A DNA stretch of 64,000 nucleotides from Methylobacterium mesophilicum SR1.6/6. Its GTDB lineage: Bacteria; Pseudomonadota; Alphaproteobacteria; Rhizobiales; Beijerinckiaceae. Made by a program: the position numbers and the translations under genes. Position 1 is the first letter of the stretch, and each line of letters starts with the position of its first letter. Positions 49,003 to 57,509 of the stretch are shown here, piece by piece. The notes beneath the pieces were generated by a model that ran no database searches, had not been told where the DNA came from, and saw only the letters and a program-made list of their open reading frames with translations. The stretch is taken from positions 3,417,612 through 3,481,611 of the forward strand of contig NZ_CP043538.1 in NCBI RefSeq assembly GCF_000364445.2. The letters are read 5' to 3'.

Positions 49003-49341
49003 ATGCTCGTCGATCACGACCGGCGCCGGCAGGGCGCACCGGACGGCGCCTACGGGGCCGATCCGTACCGACCGCGCGATTCGGGACTGCGGCGCTTCCT
49101 CGGCGGTTCGCCGGCGGGCGTGTTCCTACGCCTTCTGTTCCTGTCGGTCCTGGTCGGCGCCTTCATGTCGATGCTCGGGATGACCCCGGGCCGCCTGTTC
49201 TGGCACCTCTACGATTCGGCGCGCGCGCTTCTCGAGGTCGGTCTCGCGTCCCTGCACGATTTCGGCGGTTGGATCGTCGCCGGGGCGATCGTCGTCGTGC
49301 CGCTCTGGCTCGTCGCGCGCCTGCTGGCGGTGTCCCGCTAG
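49003..49341 (+). CDS. DUF6460-type small membrane protein
   Basis: A 112-residue protein with a charged N-terminus of about 45 residues. Two hydrophobic stretches follow: GVFLRLLFLSVLVGAFMSMLG and IVAGAIVVVPLWLVARLLA. RFLGGSPAGVFLRL and GRLFWHLYDSA match a family common in Rhizobiales with unknown role. It is likely anchored in the inner membrane with the N-terminus inside. Start is ATG 49003, as an earlier in-frame start adds only arginine-rich residues. It lies 48 bp before the MATE gene. Confidence 0.72.
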   Translation: MLVDHDRRRQGAPDGAYGADPYRPRDSGLRRFLGGSPAGVFLRLLFLSVLVGAFMSMLGMTPGRLFWHLYDSARALLEVGLASLHDFGGWIVAGAIVVVPLWLVARLLAVSR

Positions 49342-49388
49342 GGGGTCACGAGGCTTCTCGAAACGCCTGCGAGCGCTAAGCTCGCGGC

Positions 49389-50753
49389 ATGATTCCCACC
49401 ACTGCGAGCCGCGTCCGCCCGACACATTCCCGGGTGCTGAGGCTGGCCCTGCCGATGACGCTCGCCAACGTCACGACGCCGATGCTGGGCTTCGTCGGTG
49501 CGGCGGTGATCGGCCGCCTCGGTGAGGCGGCCCTGCTCGGCGCGATCGCGCTGGGCGCCGTGATCTTCGATGCGATCTTCTGGTCCTTCGGCGCCCTGCG
49601 AATGGCGACAGCGGGCCTCACCGCCCAGGCGGTCGGCGCACGCGACGGTGCCGAGGTCGACCGCATCCTGGCCCGAGCCCTGGCGGCCGGCGCCGGAATC
49701 GGGCTCACACTCGCCGTATTGCAATGGCCGCTTGCGCGAGTCGCATTCGCCATCAGCGGGGCCAGCGAGGGCGTCATCTCCGGCCTCGCGATCTACTTCC
49801 AGATCCGCATCCTGTCGGCGCCCTTCGTTTTGGCGAGCTACGGCGTCCTCGGTTCCGTGCTGGGACGTGGGCGGACCGATCTCGGCCTGCTGCTGCAGGT
49901 AGCGATCAACCTGATCAACATCGGCCTGACGCTCCTTCTCGTCCTGGGTCTCGGACTGGGACTCGCGGGCGCGGCCCTCGCGACGCTGGGCGCAGAGGCG
50001 TTCGGCCTCGGCCTGGGGCTTATCGTCCTGGCGCGCCTCGGCTCCCACCCGTTCCAGGTGTCCCTGCGCGATCTGCGCGACGCGGCCGCGATCCGCCGGA
50101 CGCTGAGCGTCAACGTCGACGTGATCCTGCGCACCCTGGCGCTGATCACCGGCATCGTCCTGTTCTCGGCGCTCGGCGCCCGGCAGGGCGATGTCGTCCT
50201 GGCCGCGAACTCGGTCCTGTGGAATCTCTTCCTGATCGGCGGCTTTTTCCTCGACGGCTTCGCCACGGCGGCCGAGACCCTGTGCGGTCAGGCGGTGGGT
50301 GCCCGGGATGCGGAGGGCTTCCGGGCGGCCTCCACGTTGAGCCTGGGCTGGTGCTTGGCCTTCGGGATCGGCGTCAGCGCGCTCGCGCTCGTCGGTGGAC
50401 CCGGGTTCATCGATTTCGTCACGACGAACGGGCCCGTGCGCGAGACGGCGCGGGCCTATCTCTGGCTGGCCGCCCTGGCGCCGCTCGCCGCCGCCGCGCC
50501 CTTCGCGTATGACGGGATCTACGTCGGCGCGACCTGGACCCGAGCCATGCGCAACCTGATGCTGTGTGCGCTGGCCGCCTACGGCATCCTGCTCGGGATC
50601 GTCCAGATTCTGGATCTCGGCAATACCGGCCTGTGGGTCGCTTTCGTGGGCTTTCTCGGCGCCCGGGGCCTGGGCCAGGCGATCGCCTATCCGAGCCTCG
50701 TGCGCGGAACGTTTTCGGCGGCGTCGGCCGCAGCCGTCGCTACGGCGCGCTGA
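49389..50753 (+). CDS. MATE-family multidrug/cation antiporter (DinF-like)
   Basis: A 454-residue inner-membrane protein with about twelve hydrophobic helices in two homologous halves. It begins with RLALPMTLANVTTPMLGFVGAAVIGRLGEAALLGAIALGAVIFDAIFW, the usual MATE/DinF start. AATETLCGQAVGARD-like AAETLCGQAVGARDAEGF marks the second half. Such transporters export drugs or metabolites in exchange for H or Na ions. Its substrate is unknown. The unit ends 12 bp before the convergent small protein. Confidence 0.9.
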   Translation: MIPTTASRVRPTHSRVLRLALPMTLANVTTPMLGFVGAAVIGRLGEAALLGAIALGAVIFDAIFWSFGALRMATAGLTAQAVGARDGAEVDRILARALAAGAGIGLTLAVLQWPLARVAFAISGASEGVISGLAIYFQIRILSAPFVLASYGVLGSVLGRGRTDLGLLLQVAINLINIGLTLLLVLGLGLGLAGAALATLGAEAFGLGLGLIVLARLGSHPFQVSLRDLRDAAAIRRTLSVNVDVILRTLALITGIVLFSALGARQGDVVLAANSVLWNLFLIGGFFLDGFATAAETLCGQAVGARDAEGFRAASTLSLGWCLAFGIGVSALALVGGPGFIDFVTTNGPVRETARAYLWLAALAPLAAAAPFAYDGIYVGATWTRAMRNLMLCALAAYGILLGIVQILDLGNTGLWVAFVGFLGARGLGQAIAYPSLVRGTFSAASAAAVATAR

Positions 50754-50765
50754 CGGATCGGCGCG

Positions 50766-51107
50766 CTATCGCGGATCCTTCCAGCCCGACGTCGCGGGCG
50801 CCGGCGCGGCGCGGGCGGCTACAGGGGCGGGACGGGGCAGCTCGGCCTCCGCGCGGCGCGGGTAGGCGCGACGCACGGCGGATTGGCTATACCGCCGCCC
50901 CCGCCGGGCGTGGCGGCGCCCCCGCTCCGACGAATTGCCGACGAAACCACCGACCACGGCTCCGGCCACCGCGCCGATCGGGCCCGCCACGAGGGCACCC
51001 GCCACCGCCCCGGAGCCGACACCGAGGGTGGTGCGGCTCTGCGCCGTGGCGATTTGAGGTGCAGCGAGTGCGCCAATCAAGACGAGGGCGGCCAAGACTT
51101 TGCGCAT
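50766..51107 (-). CDS. Exported glycine-zipper protein
   Basis: A 113-residue protein with a signal peptide (residues 1-22, VLAALVLIGALAAPQIATAQ). A glycine-zipper membrane-active stretch follows (VGSGAVAGALVAGPIGAVAGAVVGGFVG), then a basic region RGRRHARRGRRYSQSAVRRAYPRR and a Pro/Ala tail. Such proteins sit in or at the outer membrane or periplasm, and function is unknown. The ATG at 51107 faces away from the lyase gene. Confidence 0.72.
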   Translation of the reverse strand: MRKVLAALVLIGALAAPQIATAQSRTTLGVGSGAVAGALVAGPIGAVAGAVVGGFVGNSSERGRRHARRGRRYSQSAVRRAYPRRAEAELPRPAPVAARAAPAPATSGWKDPR

Positions 51108-51320
51108 GTTCGTGATCCAAGCAGGGATAACCAGATTTGCCGGCCTTCAAGCCGGTCATCGTGTCCAAATTCCGACAAACGCAAGTGCACAGCCGGGCGG
51201 TATCAAATGCCGCGTGGACTCACAGGATGGCGCATCGAAAACGTGGCTTGTGCGAGCGGCTGGTTTAGGGTGCGCTGCAACGACGACGGGCCGCTCGGCG
51301 GCCGGACGAGGGAGAAACCC

Positions 51321-52214
51321 GTGGCCACGACGATGGACCTGCGCCTGCGCCGAAGCGTGCTCTACATGCCCGGATCGAACCAGCGGGCGCTGGACAAGGC
51401 CAAGACGCTCCCGGTGGACAGCATCATCCTCGACCTCGAGGACGCCGTCGGCCCCGAGGAGAAGGAAGTCGCCCGCACGCAGGTTTGCGCCGCCGTGAAG
51501 AGCGGGGCGTATGGCAGCCGCGAGCTGATCATCCGGGTCAACGCCCCGCAGACGCCCTGGGGCGAGGCGGATCTCCACGCCGCGATCGAGGCCAAGCCCG
51601 ACGCGATCCTGATGCCGAAGGTCTCGTCGCCGGCGGTTCTGGAAAGCATCGCCGATCGCCTCGAATCCCTCGACGCGCCGGACGGCATCGCGATCTGGGC
51701 GATGATCGAGACTCCGGCCTCGATCCTCAACATCCAGGACATCGCCCGGGCCAAGCGCGACCCGCGCAACCGTCTCACCTGCCTCGTGCTCGGCACCAAC
51801 GACCTGGCCAAGGACACCTGGGCGAAGATCGTGCCCGGGCGGGTGCCGATGCTGCCCTGGATGATGATGGCGCTCGCCGCGGCCCGTGCCGAGGGTCTGG
51901 CGATCCTCGACGGCGTCTACAACGACATCGCCGATACGGAGGGCTGCCGCGAGGAATGCCGGCAGGCCCGCGACCTCGGCTTCGACGGCAAGACGCTGAT
52001 CCACCCGACGCAGCTGGAGCCCGCCAACACCTCCTTCGCCCCCACCGATGAGGAGGTGCGCCGGGCCAAGCTGGTGATCGAGGCGTTCGAGCGGCCGGAA
52101 TACGCCAAGCGCGGTGCGATCAAGCTGGAAGGACGGCTCTATGAACGGCAGCACCTCGGGGTGAACCGGCGGGCGGTCACCTGGGCGGAGGCGATCAAGG
52201 CCAAGGGCTTCTGA
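51321..52214 (+). CDS. HpcH/HpaI aldolase/citrate lyase (CitE-like) family enzyme
   Basis: A protein of about 297 residues with a TIM-barrel CoA-ester lyase fold. Visible motifs are LRRSVLYMPGSNQRALDKAKTLPVDSIILDLEDAVGPEEKE, AIWAMIETPASILNIQDIA (metal-binding Glu), CLVLGTNDLAKD and DGKTLIHPTQLEPAN. Family members cleave or hydrolyse malyl-CoA, beta-methylmalyl-CoA or citryl-CoA. The sequence differs from serine-cycle malyl-CoA lyase as I remember it and is closer to CitE-like malyl-CoA thioesterase (Mcl2) of the ethylmalonyl-CoA pathway. That is a guess. Start is GTG at 51321 behind GGAGAA; ATG 51333 is possible. Confidence 0.88.
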   Translation: MATTMDLRLRRSVLYMPGSNQRALDKAKTLPVDSIILDLEDAVGPEEKEVARTQVCAAVKSGAYGSRELIIRVNAPQTPWGEADLHAAIEAKPDAILMPKVSSPAVLESIADRLESLDAPDGIAIWAMIETPASILNIQDIARAKRDPRNRLTCLVLGTNDLAKDTWAKIVPGRVPMLPWMMMALAAARAEGLAILDGVYNDIADTEGCREECRQARDLGFDGKTLIHPTQLEPANTSFAPTDEEVRRAKLVIEAFERPEYAKRGAIKLEGRLYERQHLGVNRRAVTWAEAIKAKGF

Positions 52215-52256
52215 TCCGAGCCCGGCCGTCCTGGCGCCTGGAGCGCGTTGCGGCGC

Positions 52257-52532
52257 TCATGCCGCATCGCCGGAGACGTCGTACCGCGTCCGCTGGGTGC
52301 GCACATCCCGCGCCGTGACGGCGACGTGCCCGTCCTCCTCCAGTCCGACGATGGCACGCAGCACCAGGGCGTGCTCCACCCCGAAGGTCCGGGCGAAGGC
52401 CCGGCTGTCGCCGGGCAGACCCAGGTCCAGCGCCGCCAGAAGTCCCGCCGCCAGCACGTCGAGGTCGGGATGGGCGGCCGAGACCCGGTCGAGGGCGGCG
52501 GCGAAGGCCGTTTCGTCGGGCGCGTCGCTCAC
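52257..52532 (-). CDS. fdh4B: Small protein paired with formate dehydrogenase 4 (Fdh4B-like)
   Basis: A 91-residue soluble protein: MSDAPDETAFAAALDRVSAAHP..., helical, with a possible winged-helix feel in its second half (FGVEHALVLRAIVGLEEDGHVAVTARD). Its ATG overlaps the stop of the molybdopterin oxidoreductase, so it is translated with it. A two-gene fdh4A-fdh4B arrangement is known in Methylobacterium. The identification rests on that position and size. Its job (chaperone, regulator or subunit) is unknown. Confidence 0.7.
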   Translation of the reverse strand: MSDAPDETAFAAALDRVSAAHPDLDVLAAGLLAALDLGLPGDSRAFARTFGVEHALVLRAIVGLEEDGHVAVTARDVRTQRTRYDVSGDAA

Positions 52533-54826
52533 GCCGCCGCGCGCGCCTGCAGGGTCACCAGGACCGACTTCGAGGTCGGCGTGTCGCTCTTCTCACCGAA
52601 GGTCGACAGCGGCACCAGCACGTTCAGCTCCGGATAATAGCCGGCCAGCGCTCCGCGGGGCATGTCGAAGGGCACGAGGCGGAAATCCTCGGCCCGGCGG
52701 CGCGTACCGTCCTCGTGGAGACCGACGATATCGACCCGCTCGCCCAGCCGGTCACGGATCTCCGCGAGGTCGTCCGGGTGGGCGAAGAGCACCCGGCGCT
52801 CGCCGTAGACGCCGCGGTAGCGGTCATCCAGGCCGTAGATCGTGGTGTTGTACTGATCGTGGCTGCGGAAGGTCTGCAGCACGAACGTGTCGCGGGTCTT
52901 CCGGGCGGTCTGGTGCTCCGTCTCGGCGGGAAGCGCGGCCGCCGAGAAGTTGGCCCGGCCGGTGCCGGTGTCGAACACCCGCTCGGCCGCGAGATTGCGC
53001 AGCATGAACCCGCGCGGCCTGCGCACCCGGTCGTTGTAGCCGGTGAACCCCGGGATCGTCGCGGCGATCGCGTCGCGGATCCGGTCGTAGTCGGCCGCGA
53101 ACTCGGCCCAGTCGATCGTGGACGCTCCGACGGTGGCCTCGGCCATCCCCGCGATGATGGCGATCTCCGAGCGCAGCTCCTTCGAGGCCGGCTTGTTGAT
53201 GCCGCCGGAGCCGTGGACCATGCTCATCGAATCCTCGACGGTCACGATCTGGATCTTGCCCGCGCCGTTCCGGTCGATCTCCGTGCGGCCGAGACAGGGA
53301 AGCAGGTAGCCGATCGCGCCGGGCACCAGATGGGCGTGGTTGAGCTTCGTGGCGATGTGGACCGTGAGTCGGCACGAGGCCAGGGCCTGCGCGACCACAG
53401 GGGTATCGGGCGTCGCGCGCAGGAAGTTGCCGCCCAGACCGATAAAGGCCTTGGCGGACCCGTCCCGCATGGCGCGGATCGCCGCGAGCACGTTGTGGCC
53501 GTGCCGGCGGGGCATCGCGAGGCCGAAATGCTGCTCCAGGGCTTCCAGGAAGGAGGCTGGAGGCCGCTCGTTGATGCCGACCGTGCGATCACCCTGCACG
53601 TTGGAATGGCCGCGCACCGGACACAGGCCCGCTCCAGGACGGCCGATATGGCCGCGCAGGAACAGGAGGTTGGCGATCTCACGGATCGTCGCCACCGAGT
53701 GGCGGTGCTGGGTCACGCCCATGGCCCAGGTGGCGATGACCCGGTGGGCACCGAGATAGACGTCCGCCATGGCGGCGATCTCGTCCATGGTGAGGCCGGA
53801 CTGGTCGAGGATCGATTCCCAGGACGTGGCATCGACCGCGGCGCGGTAGGCATCGAGGCCGGCGGTGTGGTGCTCGAGGAACGCCCGGTCGAGGAGCGAG
53901 GGACGGCCGGCCGCGAGCGCCTCCGCGTCGCGGGCGAACACGACCTTGGCGATGCCCCGGAACGCCGCCATGTCGCCGCCCGAACGCGGCTGCAGGTAGT
54001 GGCTCGCGATGGGGCGGCTCGCGCCGCGCAGCATCTCGACGGTGTTCTGCGGGTCGGCGAAGCGCTCGAGGCCGCGCTCGCGCACGGGGTTCAGCACCAC
54101 CACCTGGGCGCCGCGCTCGGCGGCCCGACGCAGGTCGCCGAGCATGCGCGGATGGTTGGTCCCGGGGTTCTGGCCGACGCAGAAGATCGCGTCCGCCTTC
54201 TCGAAATCCTCCAAGAGGACCGTGCCCTTGCCGATGCCGATCGCATCGATCAGCGCCACGCCGCTCGCCTCGTGGCACATGTTGGAGCAGTCGGGGAAGT
54301 TGTTGGTCCCGTAGGCCCGAGCGAAGAGCTGGTAGAGGTAGGCGGCCTCGTTCGAGGCGCGGCCCGAGGTGTAGAACTCGGCCTGATCCGGATGATCGAG
54401 CCCGCGCAGCGTCGCGCCGATCTCCGCGAACGCCTCGTCCCAGCTCACCGGACGGTAGCGGTCGCTGGCGGCGTCGTAGCGCATCGGATGGGTGAGACGA
54501 CCCTGACCCTCAAGCGCGTAGTCGCTCCAGCCGCGCAGCTCGGAGAGCGTGTGCTCGGCGAAGAAGGACGGCGGCGTGCGCTTGTCGGTGGCCTCCCAGG
54601 AGACCGCCTTCACGCCGTTCTCACAGAACTCGAAGGATGAGCCGTGCTCCGGATCGCCCCAGGCACAGCCCGGACAGTCGAACCCATCAGGCTGGTTGGC
54701 CTTCAGCAGCGCGCGAGCGCCGGTGAGCGGCGCGCGGCTGCCGAGCAGGTGCTTGCCGCAGCTCTTCAGAGCGCCCCAACCGCCGGCCGCGGATGAGCGC
54801 TTTGGAGCCCCCTCAGACTGGGCCAT
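52529..54826 (-). CDS. fdh4A: Formate dehydrogenase 4 catalytic subunit-like molybdopterin oxidoreductase
   Basis: A 765-residue FdhF/YdeP-type enzyme. Cys51 and Cys54 (CPGC) with Cys68 (FEFCEN) are in the region for an iron-sulphur cluster. The molybdopterin domains include EFYTSGRASNEAAYLYQLFARAYGTNNF, DCSNMCHEASGVAL (possible Mo-coordinating Cys), CVGQNPGTNHPRM and GLGGNFLRATPDTP. The C-terminal guanylate-binding fold has FVLQTFRSHDQYNTTIYGL. There is no Tat signal, so it is cytosolic. Start at ATG 54826. In M. extorquens Fdh4A is the principal formate oxidiser in methanol growth. The electron acceptor is unknown. Confidence 0.87.
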   Translation of the reverse strand: MAQSEGAPKRSSAAGGWGALKSCGKHLLGSRAPLTGARALLKANQPDGFDCPGCAWGDPEHGSSFEFCENGVKAVSWEATDKRTPPSFFAEHTLSELRGWSDYALEGQGRLTHPMRYDAASDRYRPVSWDEAFAEIGATLRGLDHPDQAEFYTSGRASNEAAYLYQLFARAYGTNNFPDCSNMCHEASGVALIDAIGIGKGTVLLEDFEKADAIFCVGQNPGTNHPRMLGDLRRAAERGAQVVVLNPVRERGLERFADPQNTVEMLRGASRPIASHYLQPRSGGDMAAFRGIAKVVFARDAEALAAGRPSLLDRAFLEHHTAGLDAYRAAVDATSWESILDQSGLTMDEIAAMADVYLGAHRVIATWAMGVTQHRHSVATIREIANLLFLRGHIGRPGAGLCPVRGHSNVQGDRTVGINERPPASFLEALEQHFGLAMPRRHGHNVLAAIRAMRDGSAKAFIGLGGNFLRATPDTPVVAQALASCRLTVHIATKLNHAHLVPGAIGYLLPCLGRTEIDRNGAGKIQIVTVEDSMSMVHGSGGINKPASKELRSEIAIIAGMAEATVGASTIDWAEFAADYDRIRDAIAATIPGFTGYNDRVRRPRGFMLRNLAAERVFDTGTGRANFSAAALPAETEHQTARKTRDTFVLQTFRSHDQYNTTIYGLDDRYRGVYGERRVLFAHPDDLAEIRDRLGERVDIVGLHEDGTRRRAEDFRLVPFDMPRGALAGYYPELNVLVPLSTFGEKSDTPTSKSVLVTLQARAAA

Positions 54827-55000
54827 GAACCGTCCTGGAACTGATGACGCGAATGCTCTCGCAGTCGCGAGATAAGCGTCTCCGCGGGGCACTCACAACG
54901 GCGTGCGCGCGCAGGCCCCTCATGCGCGGGACACAGGCTAAGCTCCCGCTGTGCAAAGCCTTTCTAAACTGTGGCGACCGGCCGGCCCGCCGCTGGCGGA

Positions 55001-56077
55001 TCAGTCTTCGCGAGCGAGATCCGCGGCGTCGCGCCCGACGACTTGCCGGAGCGACGTGATCCCCTCCGCGTTCATGCGCTTCAGAAGCCCCGCCTTGATG
55101 CGGGCGACCAAGCCTGGCCCCTCGTAGACCAGGGCCGAGTAGAGCTGCACGAGGCTCGCGCCGGCCAGGATCTTGGTCCAGGCGGCCTCCGCAGAATCGA
55201 TTCCGCCGACGCCGACGAGGGGCAGGCTGTCACCGACCCGCAGGCGAGTCTGGGCCAGCATGCGGGTGGCCGGTCCGAAGAGCGGGCGGCCGGACAGGCC
55301 GCCGGTCTCCCTGGCGAGACCCCGCTCGACGAGACTCGACGGCCGCGCCACCGTGGTGTTGGACACGACGAGGGCCTGCACGCCGCGGCGCATCGCCGTA
55401 GCGCAGACGGCATCGAGGGCGTCGAGCGCCATGTCGGGTGCGATCTTGAGCAGGATCGCCGCGCCGGCACCCGACGCATCGCGGGCCTCGACGGTCCGGG
55501 CGAGGAGTTCGTCGAGGAAGGCCTCGCCCTGAAGATCGCGCAGGCCCGGCGTGTTGGGCGAGGAGACGTTGACGGTGACGAAATCGACCAAGGGCGCGAG
55601 CGCGGCCGTGCAGGCTGCGTAGTCGGCGAGCCGGTCGGCGGCATCCTTGTTGGCGCCGATATTGACGCCGACGATACCGGGGCGGTCCGCCCGGGCACGC
55701 AGCCGCGCGGCCACGATGTCGAGCCCCTCGCTGTTGAGGCCGAAGCGGTTGATCACCGCCCTGTCGGCGGTCAGCCGGAAGACCCGGGGCCGCGGGTTGC
55801 CGGGCTGCGGCCGCGGCACCACCCCGCCGACTTCCACGAAGCCGAAGCCGAGGCTCAGCAGCGCGTCCGGAACACGGGCGCCCTTGTCGAAGCCGGCCGC
55901 GAGGCCGATCGGGTTCGGAAAGCGTCGGCCGAGAAGGTCGACGGCGAGCCGCGGATCGTCCGCCCGGCTTCCAGATGCGGGCATCAGGGTGAGGCCGCGC
56001 AAGGTGAGGTCGTGCGCGCGCTCGGCGTCGAGTCGGTGGAGCAGCGGCCGCACGAGCGGGTAGGCGAAGCCGATCAT
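55001..56077 (-). CDS. pyrD: Dihydroorotate dehydrogenase (quinone), class 2
   Basis: A 358-residue flavoenzyme oxidising dihydroorotate to orotate in pyrimidine synthesis, with quinone as acceptor. It has the class 2 N-terminal extension ([26 protein letters not shown]). It continues with [48 protein letters not shown] [25 protein letters not shown] (catalytic Ser) and [25 protein letters not shown]. It associates with the inner membrane. Start ATG 56077 overlaps the DUF952 stop, so they are coupled. Confidence 0.96.
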   Translation of the reverse strand: MIGFAYPLVRPLLHRLDAERAHDLTLRGLTLMPASGSRADDPRLAVDLLGRRFPNPIGLAAGFDKGARVPDALLSLGFGFVEVGGVVPRPQPGNPRPRVFRLTADRAVINRFGLNSEGLDIVAARLRARADRPGIVGVNIGANKDAADRLADYAACTAALAPLVDFVTVNVSSPNTPGLRDLQGEAFLDELLARTVEARDASGAGAAILLKIAPDMALDALDAVCATAMRRGVQALVVSNTTVARPSSLVERGLARETGGLSGRPLFGPATRMLAQTRLRVGDSLPLVGVGGIDSAEAAWTKILAGASLVQLYSALVYEGPGLVARIKAGLLKRMNAEGITSLRQVVGRDAADLARED

Positions 56078-56424
56078 GCCGGGACGAGTCCGGCCGGAAA
56101 GATGTGGCGGCCATCGTTGCCCAACGGCAGTTCCTCGACCGCCGCGACGGCGTCGAGGGGCAAGCTGCCGTAGAGGTGGGGAAACAGGGCCCCGCCCCGG
56201 GAGGGTTCGTAGCGCAGGCCATCGCCCAGGGCGTCGGCCTCGACCGCCACGAGAAGCAGGTCGGCCTGTCCGGCGAAATGGCGGCCCGCCGTTTCGACGA
56301 CTTGGTCCGCCGTGGAGAAGTGGATGTAGCCGTCCTGGCTGTCGATCGGCGCCCCCCTGAAGAGGCCGGCGGCCTCCGCCTCCTTCCACAGAGCGCGTGG
56401 GCAGATCTTATAGATGAGCGGCAT
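56074..56424 (-). CDS. DUF952 family protein
   Basis: A 116-residue small soluble protein: [22 protein letters not shown], then [54 protein letters not shown]. This is the DUF952 pattern, often adjacent to pyrD in alphaproteobacteria, with a fold resembling ADP-ribosyl-type domains and no known function. Start is placed at ATG 56424; the frame is open upstream but without family likeness. It overlaps pyrD by 4 bp. Confidence 0.88.
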   Translation of the reverse strand: MPLIYKICPRALWKEAEAAGLFRGAPIDSQDGYIHFSTADQVVETAGRHFAGQADLLLVAVEADALGDGLRYEPSRGGALFPHLYGSLPLDAVAAVEELPLGNDGRHIFPAGLVPA

Positions 56425-56740
56425 CGAAGCTCCCTGAGCACCGACGCGTCGATAGTGGCGCCTCGGGCCCGCGGCAACACCTGGATTCCGGGCAGTTTCC
56501 AGGAGCGATTGCATTCTGCGCGCTGTAGTTCTACTTTCCTACGACTAGGCTGGGCGTCACAGAGCCACGCCCGAATTGGGACGCCTGATCCGGACCGGGC
56601 CACGTCTGGTGAATACAAGTTTGCCCGCAGGGTGCCGCGCGTGCCCGGCGGGGCGTTCGTCCCTATGCCTCCGGGGCGGCCGGGTTCCGGCTGACGAGAT
56701 GGGGGTGCGGACCCGTTCAGGGTGAGCCTCCGAGCCCGAC
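56425..56740. other. 316-bp divergent intergenic region
   Basis: The region lies between the DUF952-pyrD unit (minus) and the S24 regulator gene (plus). No gene, repeat or convincing hairpin is seen. It should contain both promoters. An A/T-lean stretch CTACTTTCCTACGACTAGG near 56530-56548 is the least GC-rich part. Confidence 0.4.
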
Positions 56741-57373
56741 ATGCTGTCGCACGAGCAGATCTGGAACGCCATCGACCGGCTCGCCGAACGCCACGGCTAC
56801 TCGGCTTCGGGACTGGCACGCCGCGCCGGTCTCGATGCCACGAGCTTCAACCGCTCGAAGCGCGTGGGCGCGGACGGGCGCAAGCGGTGGCCCTCGACGG
56901 AATCGGTGTCGAAAGTCTTGGCCGCGACCGGATCCAGCCTCGACGAGTTCCTGCGGCTGATCGAGGCGCGGGAGATTCCCGCCCGGACCATGGTGCCGCT
57001 GATCGGTCTCACGCAGGCGGGTGCCGGCCGGCTGTTCAACGACGAGGGCATGCCGACAGGCGGCGCCGGCTGGGAAGAGATCGAGTTTCCCGACCTCGGC
57101 GAGGAACGGGCGTTCGCGCTGGAGATCCAGGGCGATTCGATGCTTCCCCTGTTCCGGGACGGCGATGTCCTGATCGTCTCGCCCACCGCGAGCGTGCGCA
57201 AGGGTGATCGCGTCGTCGTCCGCTTGCACGGGGGCGAGGTCCTGGCGAAGGAATTGAAGCGCCGCACGGCGCGAACCGTGGAGCTGGCATCGCTCAATCC
57301 CGAGCACGAGGATCGGACCCTGAACCTCGGCGAAGTCGCCTGGATGGCCCGTGTGATGTGGGTGCGCCAGTAG
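56741..57373 (+). CDS. HTH/peptidase S24 (LexA-like) transcriptional regulator
   Basis: A 210-residue repressor-like protein. The N-terminus is helix-turn-helix (IWNAIDRLAERHGYSASGLARRAGLDATSFNRSKR). The C-terminal half is an S24 domain with Ser133 in QGDSMLPLFRDGD and a likely Lys170 (VLAKELKRR), the Ser-Lys pair of self-cleaving repressors. Unlike LexA or phage CI it is chromosomal without phage genes nearby, and no Ala-Gly cleavage site is obvious. Targets are unknown. It could sense damage or metabolic stress. Confidence 0.88.
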   Translation: MLSHEQIWNAIDRLAERHGYSASGLARRAGLDATSFNRSKRVGADGRKRWPSTESVSKVLAATGSSLDEFLRLIEAREIPARTMVPLIGLTQAGAGRLFNDEGMPTGGAGWEEIEFPDLGEERAFALEIQGDSMLPLFRDGDVLIVSPTASVRKGDRVVVRLHGGEVLAKELKRRTARTVELASLNPEHEDRTLNLGEVAWMARVMWVRQ

Positions 57374-57509
57374 ACGGAGCGCTTCGGAAGCGTCGCACCG
57401 CCGTTCGGTAGGCCGGCCGCGCGGCGTCCGGACGGCTTGGCCGGGATCCCGTTCGTCGCTATCGGTTGCCGGTCGCGGGCCTTCCGCATCAGCCGAGCGC
57501 GAACGCAGC

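Noticed and set aside
51321..52214. Serine-cycle malyl-CoA lyase MclA
   Set aside because: The N-terminus (LRRSVLYMPGSNQRAL) and absence of neighbouring serine-cycle genes (mtkAB, ppc) fit a CitE-like relative better; exact substrate left open.
56741..57373. LexA or prophage CI repressor
   Set aside because: No classical LexA N-terminal domain or Ala-Gly cleavage site is seen and no phage genes are nearby; it is kept only as an S24-family regulator.
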